From Plantactinospora sp. BC1 (GTDB lineage: Bacteria; Actinomycetota; Actinomycetes; Mycobacteriales; Micromonosporaceae), in assembly GCF_003030345.1 (NCBI RefSeq), contig NZ_CP028158.1:3658001-3722000 (forward strand): a DNA stretch of 64,000 nt. Reading direction: 5' to 3'. The position numbers and the translations under genes were made by a program. Shown here piece by piece: positions 18,547 to 27,668 of this stretch. Below the pieces are notes generated by a model. It had not been told where the DNA came from, searched no databases, and worked only from the letters and a program-made list of their open reading frames with translations. The first letter of the stretch is position 1, and the number at the start of each line of letters is the position of its first letter.

Positions 18547-18857
18547 AGTGCGGTAGCACTCCTTCGATCGGGGGCCCGCGACTGCCCTCCGTGCCGGTAT
18601 CCACCGGTACGAGACCGTGGCCAGAGGAGCTGCCCAGACAACCGGTCTTCGATCGAAGCGCCCGGGGCGCCGGGTGTGCCGGCCGGCCCGGGGGCCACTA
18701 CCGAGGACCGGTGCGTCGACCGGCTCCCCATCGGGTGGTCGCGCTGGCCCCTGGTTACGGGTGTGGCGAGGTGGGCGGGTGGAGCGGCTGCCCGTCGGTG
18801 TCGTCGGCGATCTCGTGTCGCCGGACCGGCACCGGAGCGGCCGCTCCCCCGCTCAGC
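18547..18857. other. rpsO-pnp intergenic region
   Basis: This 311-bp gap between the rpsO stop and the pnp start has no convincing gene. It holds two strong self-complementary elements: GGAGCGGCCGCTCC at 18834-18847, just after rpsO, and the palindrome CTTCGATCGAAG near 18649-18660. In other bacteria the rpsO-pnp leader carries an RNase III hairpin used in pnp autoregulation. A similar role here is inference. Confidence 0.5.
18834..18847 (-). terminator. Hairpin just downstream of rpsO
   Basis: A perfect 14-bp palindrome (GGAGCGGCCGCTCC) starts 10 bp after the rpsO stop codon on the minus strand. It could be a partial terminator or an RNA-processing hairpin between rpsO and pnp. There is no U-tract. 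Confidence 0.4.
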
Positions 18858-19127
18858 TCAGCGCCGCAGGCCGAGTCGCTCGATGAGCGACCGGTAGCGG
18901 CTGATGTCCTTCTTCTGCATGTAGTTGAGTAGCCGCCGACGGCGACCCACCAGCAGCAGCAGACCACGACGGCTGTGGTGGTCGTGCTTGTGCACCTTGA
19001 GGTGCTCGGTGAGGTCGGCGATCCGCTTGGTCAGCACCGCCACCTGCACCTCGGGCGAACCGGTGTCACCCTCGGCGGTCGCGTACTCCTGGCGGATCTT
19101 GGCCTTGCTTTCCTGGTCGAGCGCCAT
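18858..19127 (-). CDS. rpsO: 30S ribosomal protein S15
   Basis: Small-subunit ribosomal protein of 89 residues that binds 16S rRNA. The family pattern is complete: [33 protein letters not shown] and the C-terminal [12 protein letters not shown]. The start is ATG 19127 with a GGGAG ribosome-binding site 4 nt upstream. It is followed by pnp, as in most bacteria. Confidence 0.98.
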   Translation of the reverse strand: MALDQESKAKIRQEYATAEGDTGSPEVQVAVLTKRIADLTEHLKVHKHDHHSRRGLLLLVGRRRRLLNYMQKKDISRYRSLIERLGLRR

Positions 19128-19250
19128 ATCTCCCTGTTCCTGGATTGTCGTGTCCGCCCTCGGCCGGTCGGTGGACCGGGTCGGGGCGACCTCGCACCCG
19201 CGGCGTCGTGCAGGCACGCGAGGCCACGCCGGTAACCCGACGTCCCCGTC

Positions 19251-19284
19251 AGATTACCAGCCTGCTCCGGTACGGCCGAGTCAA
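19251..19284 (-). promoter_or_regulatory. Candidate promoter upstream of rpsO
   Basis: On the minus strand a TTGACT hexamer (19284-19279) and a TAATCT hexamer (19256-19251) lie in the gap between ribF and rpsO. The spacer of 22 bp is longer than the usual 17-18, so only one of the two elements may be real. Confidence 0.3.
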
Positions 19285-19360
19285 GGGCACGCCCGACCTG
19301 GTCGGATCGCTCCGGTTGGACGGGTTTTGCCTGCTCAGCGCCGGCCTGACCGCAGCGGCG

Positions 19361-20305
19361 TCAGCGGAGCACCCGGCGGGTCTGCTCGACGTCGGCCTCG
19401 ATCTGCGCGATCAGCGGCTCGATGCCGTCGTAGCTGCGCATCTCCCGCAGGTACGCCACGAAGTCCAGGGCGAGCCGCTCCCCGTAGAGATCGCCGGAGA
19501 AGTCCAGCACGTACGCCTCGACCCGGCGCTCCCGGCCGGAGAACGTCGGATTCGTGCCGATCGACACGGCGGCGGGGAGCCGCTCGGCGCCCTGGCCCGC
19601 CCGGCCGCCCCGCCGGATCAGCCAGGCCGCGTAGATCCCGTCCGCCGGCACCGCCGCATAGCGGTGGCAGAGCAGGTTGGCGGTCGGAAAGCCGATCTCC
19701 CGCCCCCGCTGGTCGCCCCGGACCACCACACCCTCCAGCCGGTGCGGCCGGCCCAGCGCCGCCGCCGCCGCGCTCACGTCACCGGCGGCGACACAGGCCC
19801 GGATGTAGGTGGACGAGAAGACCGTGTCGGCGTCGGCGACCAGCGGCGCCCCCTCCACGCCGAAGCCGAAGGTACGACCCAGCCGCTCCAGCAGGGCCAC
19901 GTCACCGGCCGCCCGGTGGCCGAACCGGAAGTTCTCCCCCACCACCACGAGCGCGGCGTGCAACTGCTCGACCAGTACGTCGTGCACGAACGCCTCCGGC
20001 GAGAGCCGGGAGAAGTCGGGGGTGAACGGCACCACGCAGAGTACGTCCACCCCGAGCGCCTCGATCAGCTCCGCCTTGCGGGCCGGCTCGGTGAGTACCG
20101 CCGGATGGGAACCGGCCCGGACCACCTCGGCCGGGTGTGGGTCGAAGGTGACCACCACCGACTGCACGCCCATGTCCCGGGCGCGCTTCACCGCGTGCCC
20201 GATGATCGCCTGGTGCCCCTGGTGTATCCCGTCGAAGACCCCGATGGTGACCACCGACCGGCCCCAGCCGACCGGCGCCCCGTGGTACCCCCGCCACCGC
20301 TGCAT
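19361..20305 (-). CDS. ribF: Bifunctional riboflavin kinase / FAD synthetase
   Basis: Makes FMN from riboflavin and FAD from FMN; cytoplasmic. It has 314 residues, the standard length. The N-terminal adenylyltransferase domain shows VVTIGVFDGIHQGHQAII (HxGH-type nucleotide site), VVTFDPHP and VVGENFRFGHRAAGD. The C-terminal kinase domain shows GREIGFPTANL, GIYAAWL and AVSIGTNPTFSG. ATG 20305 has an AGGAGA ribosome-binding site. It is downstream of truB on the same strand. Confidence 0.96.
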   Translation of the reverse strand: MQRWRGYHGAPVGWGRSVVTIGVFDGIHQGHQAIIGHAVKRARDMGVQSVVVTFDPHPAEVVRAGSHPAVLTEPARKAELIEALGVDVLCVVPFTPDFSRLSPEAFVHDVLVEQLHAALVVVGENFRFGHRAAGDVALLERLGRTFGFGVEGAPLVADADTVFSSTYIRACVAAGDVSAAAAALGRPHRLEGVVVRGDQRGREIGFPTANLLCHRYAAVPADGIYAAWLIRRGGRAGQGAERLPAAVSIGTNPTFSGRERRVEAYVLDFSGDLYGERLALDFVAYLREMRSYDGIEPLIAQIEADVEQTRRVLR

Positions 20306-20376
20306 CCCTGATCCCTTCTCCTTCCCTGCGCCTGCCCCGCCGACTTCCCGGCGCCTGCCCGCCGACGGCCGCTCGC

Positions 20377-21270
20377 TCAGGCCGGGGCGAGCACGATCTC
20401 CGCCCGGGCCCGACCGTCCCGGTCGCTGACGATAGCGATCAGGCCACCCGCCGGATCGAAGACCGCGTACGGCCCGGTGATGCCGCCCGGGTCGAGTGGA
20501 CCGCCGTGCGAGAGCACCTTCGCCTCGTCCGCGCTGGCCTGGCGCTGCGGGAAGAACCGCCGGGCCGCCGCCTCGACGGTCAGCCCGACCACGTCCGGGG
20601 CGCGTTGTTCCAGCTCCGGCAGGGTCGTCGCCTCGGCCAGCGTGAAGCCGCCCACGGCGGTACGCCGCAGCGCGGTCAGGTGCCCGCCGACCCCGAGCGC
20701 GGCGCCGAGGTCCCGGGCGAGTGCCCGGATGTACGTCCCGGACGAGCAGTCCACCGCCACGTCCACGTCCAGCACGGCCACCCCGTCGACCGTGTCGCGA
20801 CGAAGGCCGAGCACGTCGAAGCGGGAGACGGTGACCCGCCGCGCGGCCAACTCGACCGCCTCGCCGTCGCGTACCCGCTTGTAGGCCCGCTGTCCATCGA
20901 TCTTGATCGCGCTGACCGCGCTCGGCACCTGGTCGATCTCGCCGGTCAGCGGCAGCACAGCGGCGCGTACCGCCTCCTCGGTGACCCCGGCGGCGTCGGC
21001 GGTGGCGACCACCTCGCCCTCGGCGTCGTCGGTCACCGTCGACTGGCCGAGCCGGATCGTCGCGGTGTAACCCTTGCCGGCCCCGATCACGTACGTCAGC
21101 AGCCGGGTGGCCCGACCGACCCCGATGATCAGCACTCCGGTGGCCATCGGGTCCAGGGTGCCGCCGTGCCCGACCCGGCGGGTCCGGGCCAGCCGGCGGA
21201 TCCGGGCCACCACGTCGTGCGATGTCATGTCGGCGGGCTTGTCGACCACGATCAGACCGTCACTGCTCAC
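20377..21270 (-). CDS. truB: tRNA pseudouridine(55) synthase
   Basis: Forms pseudouridine 55 in the T-loop of tRNAs. It has 297 residues. The N-terminal GLIVVDKPADMTSHDVV segment and the catalytic-Asp motif GGTLDPMATGVLIIGVGRATRL are intact, and the GTYIRALARDLG motif follows near residue 180. A C-terminal PUA-like end is present. GTG 21270 was chosen because it directly precedes the conserved motif; the long upstream open frame is unrelated in composition. ribF lies 71 bp downstream. Confidence 0.96.
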   Translation of the reverse strand: MSSDGLIVVDKPADMTSHDVVARIRRLARTRRVGHGGTLDPMATGVLIIGVGRATRLLTYVIGAGKGYTATIRLGQSTVTDDAEGEVVATADAAGVTEEAVRAAVLPLTGEIDQVPSAVSAIKIDGQRAYKRVRDGEAVELAARRVTVSRFDVLGLRRDTVDGVAVLDVDVAVDCSSGTYIRALARDLGAALGVGGHLTALRRTAVGGFTLAEATTLPELEQRAPDVVGLTVEAAARRFFPQRQASADEAKVLSHGGPLDPGGITGPYAVFDPAGGLIAIVSDRDGRARAEIVLAPA

Positions 21271-21402
21271 GGGATACCAGCGTGCCAGAGAGCGGCAGCG
21301 CACCGGCAGGTGGCCGGACCACCAGCATCCGGCGGCGGTCCCTGCCGGGGCATCGGATGTGGGAAGCTTCCGCGACCGTCCAGACCCACCCCCGGGGGAG
21401 TC

Positions 21403-22275
21403 GTGCCCGAAGCCGCACCGACACAGCAGGAACCGACCTCCTCCCCGCCCACCTCCGCGACTGATCAGGGGGTGACGCTCCCCGACTGGATGCGGGTCGC
21501 CAGTCCCGAGGCGCCACCACCCGGCCGGTTGCGGAGCTGGCTCCAGGACCACGGTCTCAAGACGCTGGCCCTGGCGATCGTCGGCGCGATCTTCGTACCG
21601 TTCGGGATGATGATCTGGGACGTCGCGACCGCCCCGCCCGGCACACCCAGCTATCTGAGCGAGGTGAACGCGTTCGTCGGTACCGAGGCCGCCAGATACC
21701 GGGAGGGGATCGCCGGGATCGACCCGCCGGAGCCCCGGGCGACCGACACGTTCACCGCCGACGAGGTCGGGGCGGCGCTGGAGTCCGTCCGCCGGGCGCT
21801 GGCCGCCGCCCGGCTGGACCCGGCGATGGTGTCGGACCGGGACCCGAGCGTCTTCCTGGCGCTGCTCGCCCCCGCCAGCCGGTCCCGGTTACGCACCGAC
21901 TTCACCGCCCGGTCGGCGCCGTACTACGTGACCCAGGCGCACGGCCGGATTCCGTTGGCCGAGTTCGAGCCACGGGTCGACGGGGAGATGACATACCGGG
22001 AGATCAGAGTCGACGGGGCGCCCCGGCTGGAAATCAGCACCGCCTACACCTGGGTCTACCCGTTCGAGGTGTCGACGGTCACCGCCGGCCGGAACCTGGT
22101 GACGGTGACCGACGAACTGGTCTGGCACGTCGTACCGGAGACCGCCGCCGACGTCGAGTCCCGGGGCCTGCACCTGCACGACGGTGCGGCGGCGGCCGAG
22201 AACGTCGCCTGCGAGCCGTTCCGGGACGGGCGCATCTCACCGGCGACCGGTACCGCCGTCGAGGTGTGCCGGTAG
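21403..22275 (+). CDS. Single-pass membrane protein of unknown function
   Basis: 290-residue protein. The first 45 residues are Pro/Ser/Thr-rich. One hydrophobic helix lies near residues 50-72 (LALAIVGAIFVPFGMMIWDVA). The remaining 215 residues are presumably extracytoplasmic. They contain a DPSVFLALLAPASRSRLR segment and a regular beta-rich region (FEPRVDGEMTYREIRVD, then TAYTWVYPFEV). GTG 21403 is chosen as the start, with GGGGGAG just upstream but closely spaced. I do not recognise the family. It lies divergent from truB. Confidence 0.7.
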   Translation: MPEAAPTQQEPTSSPPTSATDQGVTLPDWMRVASPEAPPPGRLRSWLQDHGLKTLALAIVGAIFVPFGMMIWDVATAPPGTPSYLSEVNAFVGTEAARYREGIAGIDPPEPRATDTFTADEVGAALESVRRALAAARLDPAMVSDRDPSVFLALLAPASRSRLRTDFTARSAPYYVTQAHGRIPLAEFEPRVDGEMTYREIRVDGAPRLEISTAYTWVYPFEVSTVTAGRNLVTVTDELVWHVVPETAADVESRGLHLHDGAAAAENVACEPFRDGRISPATGTAVEVCR

Positions 22276-22290
22276 CCGGCTCGTGGGGCG

Positions 22291-23667
22291 TCAGCGGGTG
22301 GCGCCGAGTACGGCCCAGCGGCCGGAGCGCATCCGGAGCAGCAGTCCGACCAGCCGGGCCACGATGAAGAGGGTGAGCCCGGCCCAGATGCCGCCGAGGC
22401 CGAGGTCGAGGGCGAAGGTGAGCCAGATCGCCGGCAGGAAGACGCCGAAGCCGCTGACCACGGTCAGGTTGCGCAGGAAGCGGACGTCACCGGCACCGAT
22501 CAGCACCCCGTCGAGGGCGAAGACCACGCCGGCCAGCGGCTGCATCCCGACGAACCAGGGCCAGGCGATCATGGCCTGCTCGCGTACCTGGGGATCGTCG
22601 CTGAACCAGCTCGGCACCACTGGAGCACCGGCGCCGATGATCAGCGCGAAGGCGACGCCGCAGATGCCGCCGTAGATCGCGATCCGCCGGCCCAGCAGCC
22701 GGGCGCTGGCCGCGTCGCCGGCCCCGAGCGCCGCTCCGACCAGCGCCTGGGCCGCGATGGCGAGCGCGTCGAGCAGCAGCGCGGTGAAGAACCAGAGTTG
22801 CAGGGCGATCTGGTGCGCGCCGACGGCGGCCACCCCGAACCGGGCCGCCACGGTGGTCGCGGAGAGGAAGCTGGCCTGGAAGGCGGCGCCCCGGATCAGC
22901 AGGTCGCGGCTGAGCACGAGTTGCCGGCCGATCACCCGGGGCCGGGGCGCCAGCGGCACCCGCTCGGCGACCAGCGCGGCCGCGAAGAGCAGCCCGGAGA
23001 GGGTCTGCGCGACCGCGTTCGCGATCGCCGAGCCGGGCAGGCCGAGGCCGGCCGGATAGACCAGCAGTGGGCAGAGCAGCGCGGAGAGCAGGTTGGGCCC
23101 GAGCACGAACCAGAGCGGCCGCCGGGTGTCCTGGACGCCGCGCATCCAGCCGTTGCCGGCCGCCGCCAGCAGCAGGCCGGGGGCGCCGATCGCCGCGATC
23201 CGCAGCCAGAGTGCCGCGCCGTCGGCCACCTCGGGGGATCCGCCTCCGGCGACGGTACGCGCCAGCGGGCCGGCCGCGAACTGCATGGCGACCGCCAGCA
23301 GCAGGCCGGCGCCGAGGGCGAGCCAGGACGACTGGACTCCCTCGGCCACGGCGGCGGCCCGGTCGCCGTACCCGAACCGGCGGGCCGCCCGCCCGGTGGT
23401 GCCGTACGCGGTGACGGTGCCGATCCAGACGACCAGGGTCATCACCGGTCCGCCGACGGCGAGCGCGGCCAGCGGCACCGACCCGAGGTGCCCGAGTACG
23501 GCGGTGTCGACCAGCACGTAGAGCGGCTCGGCGGCCAGCACCAGCAGGGCGGGCAGGGCGAGTCCGAGGATCCGCCGCGCGGACGCGTCGACCGCCCTCG
23601 GCGCCGGGCCGGCGGCTTCCGGCGATGGTGGGGCGACTTCCGGGGTCGGGACGCTGGGCTGGCTCAT
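22291..23667 (-). CDS. MATE-family efflux transporter
   Basis: Cation-coupled multidrug and toxin exporter in the plasma membrane, about 458 residues with 12 hydrophobic segments. Family features include the N-terminal LALPALLVLAAEPLYVLVDTAVLGHLG and the LRIAAIGAPGLLLAAAGNGWMRG loop. ATG 23667 is preferred; another ATG lies 15 bp upstream. In actinobacteria a MATE (DinF-like) gene often sits between rbfA/DHH and truB. Here it borders the accessory stretch that separates it from those genes. Confidence 0.9.
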   Translation of the reverse strand: MSQPSVPTPEVAPPSPEAAGPAPRAVDASARRILGLALPALLVLAAEPLYVLVDTAVLGHLGSVPLAALAVGGPVMTLVVWIGTVTAYGTTGRAARRFGYGDRAAAVAEGVQSSWLALGAGLLLAVAMQFAAGPLARTVAGGGSPEVADGAALWLRIAAIGAPGLLLAAAGNGWMRGVQDTRRPLWFVLGPNLLSALLCPLLVYPAGLGLPGSAIANAVAQTLSGLLFAAALVAERVPLAPRPRVIGRQLVLSRDLLIRGAAFQASFLSATTVAARFGVAAVGAHQIALQLWFFTALLLDALAIAAQALVGAALGAGDAASARLLGRRIAIYGGICGVAFALIIGAGAPVVPSWFSDDPQVREQAMIAWPWFVGMQPLAGVVFALDGVLIGAGDVRFLRNLTVVSGFGVFLPAIWLTFALDLGLGGIWAGLTLFIVARLVGLLLRMRSGRWAVLGATR

Positions 23668-23844
23668 CGGGAACGATCCTGGCATGACGGGTGTAAGGAA
23701 CGCAAGGCATAGCATCGCTTACCTATCCAGGTGGGGGAAGCCTCGACGGCGTACTGTCGAGCTGCCCCGGCTGTGCGTCCACCACGTGGACCCGGACGCG
23801 CCGCGACTGGCTTGCACAGCGACCAGTGCCTATGCTCCGGAACC

Positions 23845-24459
23845 GTGTCGAACCACGGCGGGGGGCCGGGAGCGGGCCGATCGGGGCTGGGCGCCCGACT
23901 GTTGGCGGTGCCACTGCGCTGGCTGGGGCTCGGCACCGGCGTGGCCGGGCTCGCCGCGTCCGGCCTCTTCGGCGGCCTGGACACGGTGACGAAGCCCGAG
24001 GTGCCGACGGTCGCGGTCGGCGAGGTCGTCGACGGCGGGCCGTGGAACGTCACGGTGACCGGCAGCAGGCTGGTCGGCAAGCTGCCGACGCTCTACCTGC
24101 GGGACGGCAGGCGCTGGTTCACCGTACTGGCGACGGTCGAGAACACCGCCGACGAGAGCCGTACCGACTTCCGGGACGCCGTCCGGCTGACCGGTGTCGC
24201 CGGGGTCACGGAGGAGCGGGCGAGCCAGGTCCTGCTGGTACGCGACGGCAGCAGGCCGGACTATCTCAATCCCGGCCTGCCCGAAAAGCTCGCGTTCCTC
24301 TGGCAGCAGGACGACAGCACCCCCGTGCCAGAGAGCGCGACGGTGCAGGTCTGGGGTACGACGCGGCGCCTCGACACCGTCAGCGACACCTGGGAGTGGC
24401 GCGACTCCGAGCGGCGGGCCGAGGTCGAGGTGCCGGTGCAGGACCGGAGGGCCGGATGA
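23845..24459 (+). CDS. Membrane-anchored beta-rich protein (unknown), gene A of a coupled trio
   Basis: 204-residue protein. One hydrophobic helix lies near residues 24-43. A roughly 155-residue extracytoplasmic part has alternating beta-strand patterns (WNVTVTGSRLVGKLPTLYL, WFTVLATVENTADESRTD). The latter resembles the DUF4352-like immunoglobulin-fold sequence found in many actinobacterial surface proteins. GTG 23845 is chosen by its position before the membrane helix. Its stop overlaps the next start by 4 bp (ATGA). Function unknown. Confidence 0.7.
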   Translation: MSNHGGGPGAGRSGLGARLLAVPLRWLGLGTGVAGLAASGLFGGLDTVTKPEVPTVAVGEVVDGGPWNVTVTGSRLVGKLPTLYLRDGRRWFTVLATVENTADESRTDFRDAVRLTGVAGVTEERASQVLLVRDGSRPDYLNPGLPEKLAFLWQQDDSTPVPESATVQVWGTTRRLDTVSDTWEWRDSERRAEVEVPVQDRRAG

Positions 24460-25124
24460 CCGTACCCGCCGAGCACCCGGAGCCCGACTCCGTCACCAGT
24501 CACCGGGCGCCGCCCGGCCCGGTGGGGCGGCTGGGCCTGCGGGCCGGCGCCGGCACCCTGATCGTCGCGGCGCTGGCCGTCGGCGGAGCCATCGCCAACT
24601 GGCGCCCGGTCAACGGCGGCGGTGCGGAGGCCCGTGAGCGGCCGTTCGTCCAGGCGGGCCGGTTCGGCGAGACGGTCTCGACCCGGGTCTTCGACGCGGC
24701 GGTGCTGGACGTCCGGGGCGCCGCCAAGGTGGCGACCGGCGGCGAGGCGTACGACACCGCCGGGGTCTGGATCGTGCTGCGGGTCCGCCTCACGACCCGG
24801 GACCGGGCGACCAGCATCGGGTACGCGGCCCTGCGCGACCAGCGGGACCGGACGTTCCGGGCCACCACCCGGTTCACCCAGTCGCTGGTCGGCGCGGGCC
24901 GGGTCCTCCAGCCGGGAATACCCGTCGAGGGTGACCTGGCCTTCGAGGTGCCCCGGGACGCGGCGACCAGACTCACGGCACACCTCGGGCAGCAGCAGGT
25001 CGACATCCGGATGGACGACCTGGCCGAGGTGCCGCTGCCCACGCTCGACCGGGCGCGCGTCGACGAGTGGGCGAGCGCCTCGGCACCGGTACCGCTGGCC
25101 GGCGCACGGGCGGTGGCGCCGTGA
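24456..25124 (+). CDS. Membrane-anchored beta-rich protein (unknown), gene B of the trio
   Basis: 222-residue protein with a Pro-rich cytoplasmic tail, one membrane helix near residues 30-48 and an outer domain. The outer domain has the same strand rhythm as gene A (VSTRVFDAAVLDV, VWIVLRVRLTTRDRATSIGYA). It starts inside the stop codon of gene A and ends inside the start of gene C (GTGA), so the three are translationally coupled. It is probably a divergent relative of gene A and a partner in one complex (inference). Function unknown. Confidence 0.7.
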   Translation: MTVPAEHPEPDSVTSHRAPPGPVGRLGLRAGAGTLIVAALAVGGAIANWRPVNGGGAEARERPFVQAGRFGETVSTRVFDAAVLDVRGAAKVATGGEAYDTAGVWIVLRVRLTTRDRATSIGYAALRDQRDRTFRATTRFTQSLVGAGRVLQPGIPVEGDLAFEVPRDAATRLTAHLGQQQVDIRMDDLAEVPLPTLDRARVDEWASASAPVPLAGARAVAP

Positions 25125-25888
25125 CCCAGCCGCCACCGTCGATCCCGGCCGGCCGGGGCCTGGACGCGCTCGCCCCGCCGCCGCCCGCGCCGCCCCGCCG
25201 GGACCCGCTGGCTCCGCCACCGCCGTGGACCGGCCCGCCGACGGTGATCCTGCGGTACGCCGAGGTCGACACCGCCGTGCTTCCCGTGGTCGAATCCGGC
25301 CCGCCGCCGCCCACCACCCCGGCCGCGCCGGTCGCTTCCGGCGGCGTAGGCACCGGGCAGGTCGGCTGGTGGCGGCGTAACCGGTGGGGGCTGCTGGCCC
25401 TGCTCCCGGCCCTCGTCCTGGCGCTCGGCCCGGGGGTGAAGGACGGCTACCAGCGGTACTCCCAGGCGGAGTATCTCGAACCGGTCGGTGTCGGAGCCGA
25501 CGGGTGGGCGACCTTCGCCGGTGCCCGGATCCGTCTGGTCGAACTGGTCGAGGCGCCGTCCGTACCGGGCCGGGACGACCGACCGCTCCCACTGCCGGCC
25601 GGCGTACGCCTCTGGCGGGCGAAGCTGGCGTTCGAGCTTTCCGCGCCGGAGACGCTGATCGGCTGCCTGCACTATCTGGAGGACCGGGAGGGTCGGCTGT
25701 TCAGCGCGAACCCGCCGGAGTTGAGCGGGGCCGGGCTGTCGAGCCCGGGCTGCGTCGCGGACGACCCCGCGGAGCGGACGTTGCAGGTGGAGGCGTACTT
25801 TCTGTTGCCTCGCCCGGCCACCCCGGTGGCGCTGCGGATCGTCAAGGCGACCCAGCGACCGCGCTACGCCCGGCTGCCGGTCGGCTGA
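25121..25888 (+). CDS. Membrane-anchored beta-rich protein (unknown), gene C of the trio
   Basis: 255-residue protein. The first 80 residues are extremely Pro-rich and presumably cytoplasmic. A membrane helix lies near residues 88-103 (LLALLPALVLAL). The outer domain again has paired strands (WATFAGARIRLVELVEAP, LWRAKLAFELSAPE) and two Cys that could form a disulfide. GTG 25121 overlaps the stop of gene B. The last 25 bp overlap the end of the convergent polytopic membrane gene. Function unknown. Confidence 0.7.
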   Translation: MTQPPPSIPAGRGLDALAPPPPAPPRRDPLAPPPPWTGPPTVILRYAEVDTAVLPVVESGPPPPTTPAAPVASGGVGTGQVGWWRRNRWGLLALLPALVLALGPGVKDGYQRYSQAEYLEPVGVGADGWATFAGARIRLVELVEAPSVPGRDDRPLPLPAGVRLWRAKLAFELSAPETLIGCLHYLEDREGRLFSANPPELSGAGLSSPGCVADDPAERTLQVEAYFLLPRPATPVALRIVKATQRPRYARLPVG

Positions 25889-27426
25889 TCCCCCGGCCCG
25901 CCCCCCGGCTGGCCGCTCCCGGCCGGGCTGCCGGTCGCCGACGTCCCGGCGGCGAATGCCTCGGTGCCGAATGCCTCGGCGGCGGACGGCCCGGCGGCGG
26001 ATGGCTCGGTAACGGACTCCTCGGTGGCGGATTCCTCGGTGGCGGATGTCGGGGGCGGTTGGATCCGCAGGACCCGGTCGACGGCGGCACCGAGCAGGCA
26101 GGCCAGCAGCACGGTGCCTACCGCGTCGTTGAGCATGGTCAGCCGCCCGGAGAGCGGCATCCAGACCGACTCCAGGTCCTGCCCGCCGATGATCAGCCGC
26201 TCCGCCTCCCACAGCCATTCCCGGGCGCTCTGGGCCAGCAGGAAGGCCAGGCAGAAGAAGAGCATCGGGGCCAGGCCGGCCCGTACCATCAGCCGCAGGC
26301 TGTGCACCATCGGGGCGAACCGCTCCCGGAGGTCGGCACCGAGGTTCGCGCCGACGACGCGTACCGGTCGGGGCAGTGCCCGCCACCGTCGGGCGGCCCG
26401 TTCCACCAGGTCGGCCTCGGACGGCGGCGGCGGGGTGAGCCGGTGGCCGTAGACGACCGCGCCGACCGCCAGCCACGCCAGCGGTACGACGACGGCCACC
26501 TGCACCGAGCCGGCCGCGTTGAGCAGGAACTCGCTCGTGGCGCGCACCGGCCCGGACAGCGGCCCGAGTCGGTCGACCAGCCCGTGCCAGGAGTCCAGCA
26601 GCCAGCCGACGACCCGGCGCTCCTGGAGCCATTGCAGCAGCGGATCCTGTGCCTGCGCGACCGTGGCGGCGACGACGGAGATCCAGATGACCTCGACGTA
26701 GGCGCCGGGAATGCCGAGCCAACCCATCCGGGACCGCTCCTGCCACCTGCCCAACAGCCAGCGCAGCACCACCGCGACGGCCACCACCGCCACGATGGTG
26801 CCGGTGATGTCGAGCGGCATACGGCGCTCCGCGTTCTCGGCGACCTGTCCGGGATCAATGAAGATGGCGGCGTCGGAGAGGTAGATGTCGACGAAGAGTT
26901 GGTAGAAGTAGTCGGTGAAATCCTCCTGGAGATATCCCCAGGAGGCGTAGACGGCGAGGAACGGCACCAGCGCGCTGCCCAGGTGGTCGAGAAGCGTCCT
27001 GCGGCGCGGCGGCCGATGTCCCCCGTCCCCCGCCGGCTCGGCCGTGGCGGGATCCGTCGGCTCGGTCGCACCGGAAGCTTCCGGCTCGGTCGTGGCGGCC
27101 GCGAGCCAGGGCAGGGAGGGGCGGAGGGCGCGCAGCATGAGTACCAGTGCGGTCAGGGTGGCGATCGGCCCCAGGACGACGACCAGCAGACCCAGTACGC
27201 CATTGATCTTGCTGACCTGCACCGCGCCGAGTACGACGAACTCCCGGGCCGCCGCCCCGGCGAAGTAGAGCGCGAACAGCACCGGCCAGTGCCGGAGCAG
27301 TAGGCGCAGCGAGGTGCCGAGCACGGCGAGGGCCTCCAGCAGCGCCGCGCCGAGCGTACGGCGACGGCGCGGCGCCCAGGTCCCCGTCCGTGGCGCCACC
27401 GCCGTCACGTCCGAGACGCCGATCAC
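25864..27426 (-). CDS. Polytopic membrane protein (unknown)
   Basis: 520-residue integral membrane protein with about seven to eight hydrophobic segments. A long hydrophilic loop contains LLDHLGSALVPFLAVYASWGYLQ. The C-terminal tail is low-complexity, rich in repeated Thr-Glu-Glu-Ser and Ala-Gly motifs. GTG 27426 is chosen because it starts shortly before the first basic-then-hydrophobic segment. It is convergent with, and overlaps, the trio 23845-25888, so it may belong to the same envelope function. I do not recognise the family. Confidence 0.72.
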   Translation of the reverse strand: MIGVSDVTAVAPRTGTWAPRRRRTLGAALLEALAVLGTSLRLLLRHWPVLFALYFAGAAAREFVVLGAVQVSKINGVLGLLVVVLGPIATLTALVLMLRALRPSLPWLAAATTEPEASGATEPTDPATAEPAGDGGHRPPRRRTLLDHLGSALVPFLAVYASWGYLQEDFTDYFYQLFVDIYLSDAAIFIDPGQVAENAERRMPLDITGTIVAVVAVAVVLRWLLGRWQERSRMGWLGIPGAYVEVIWISVVAATVAQAQDPLLQWLQERRVVGWLLDSWHGLVDRLGPLSGPVRATSEFLLNAAGSVQVAVVVPLAWLAVGAVVYGHRLTPPPPSEADLVERAARRWRALPRPVRVVGANLGADLRERFAPMVHSLRLMVRAGLAPMLFFCLAFLLAQSAREWLWEAERLIIGGQDLESVWMPLSGRLTMLNDAVGTVLLACLLGAAVDRVLRIQPPPTSATEESATEESVTEPSAAGPSAAEAFGTEAFAAGTSATGSPAGSGQPGGGPGDQPTGSRA

Positions 27427-27623
27427 GGGCCACAGGGTACCGTCGAGCGGGGCGCGGCGAGGGCGACTCGACGGGTGCTGCACCTGCCCGACCATCTGAA
27501 GGGCGCGATCGTGCAGGGCTGCACACACTGTCTACCTCGGATAGTGTTCGGTCGACCACGCGGGCGTGATGGTGGGCGCTGCTTCCGCTACGCCGATCCG
27601 GCCCTACGCCATCCCGCCCAGCC

Positions 27624-27659
27624 GGTAGTCGGGGTAGTCGGGGTAGTCGGGGTAGTCGG
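27624..27659 (+). repeat. Four tandem 9-bp repeats ahead of the 87-residue protein
   Basis: Four exact copies of GGTAGTCGG abut the Shine-Dalgarno (GGGAGG) of the gene starting at 27669. Such arrays can change copy number by slippage and alter the spacing or structure of the leader. Confidence 0.85.
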
Positions 27660-27668
27660 GAGGATCGC

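Noticed and set aside
18649-18660. CTTCGATCGAAG palindrome as a transcription-factor site
   Set aside because: It is a single copy inside the rpsO-pnp leader, where an RNA hairpin is at least as likely. There is no independent support.
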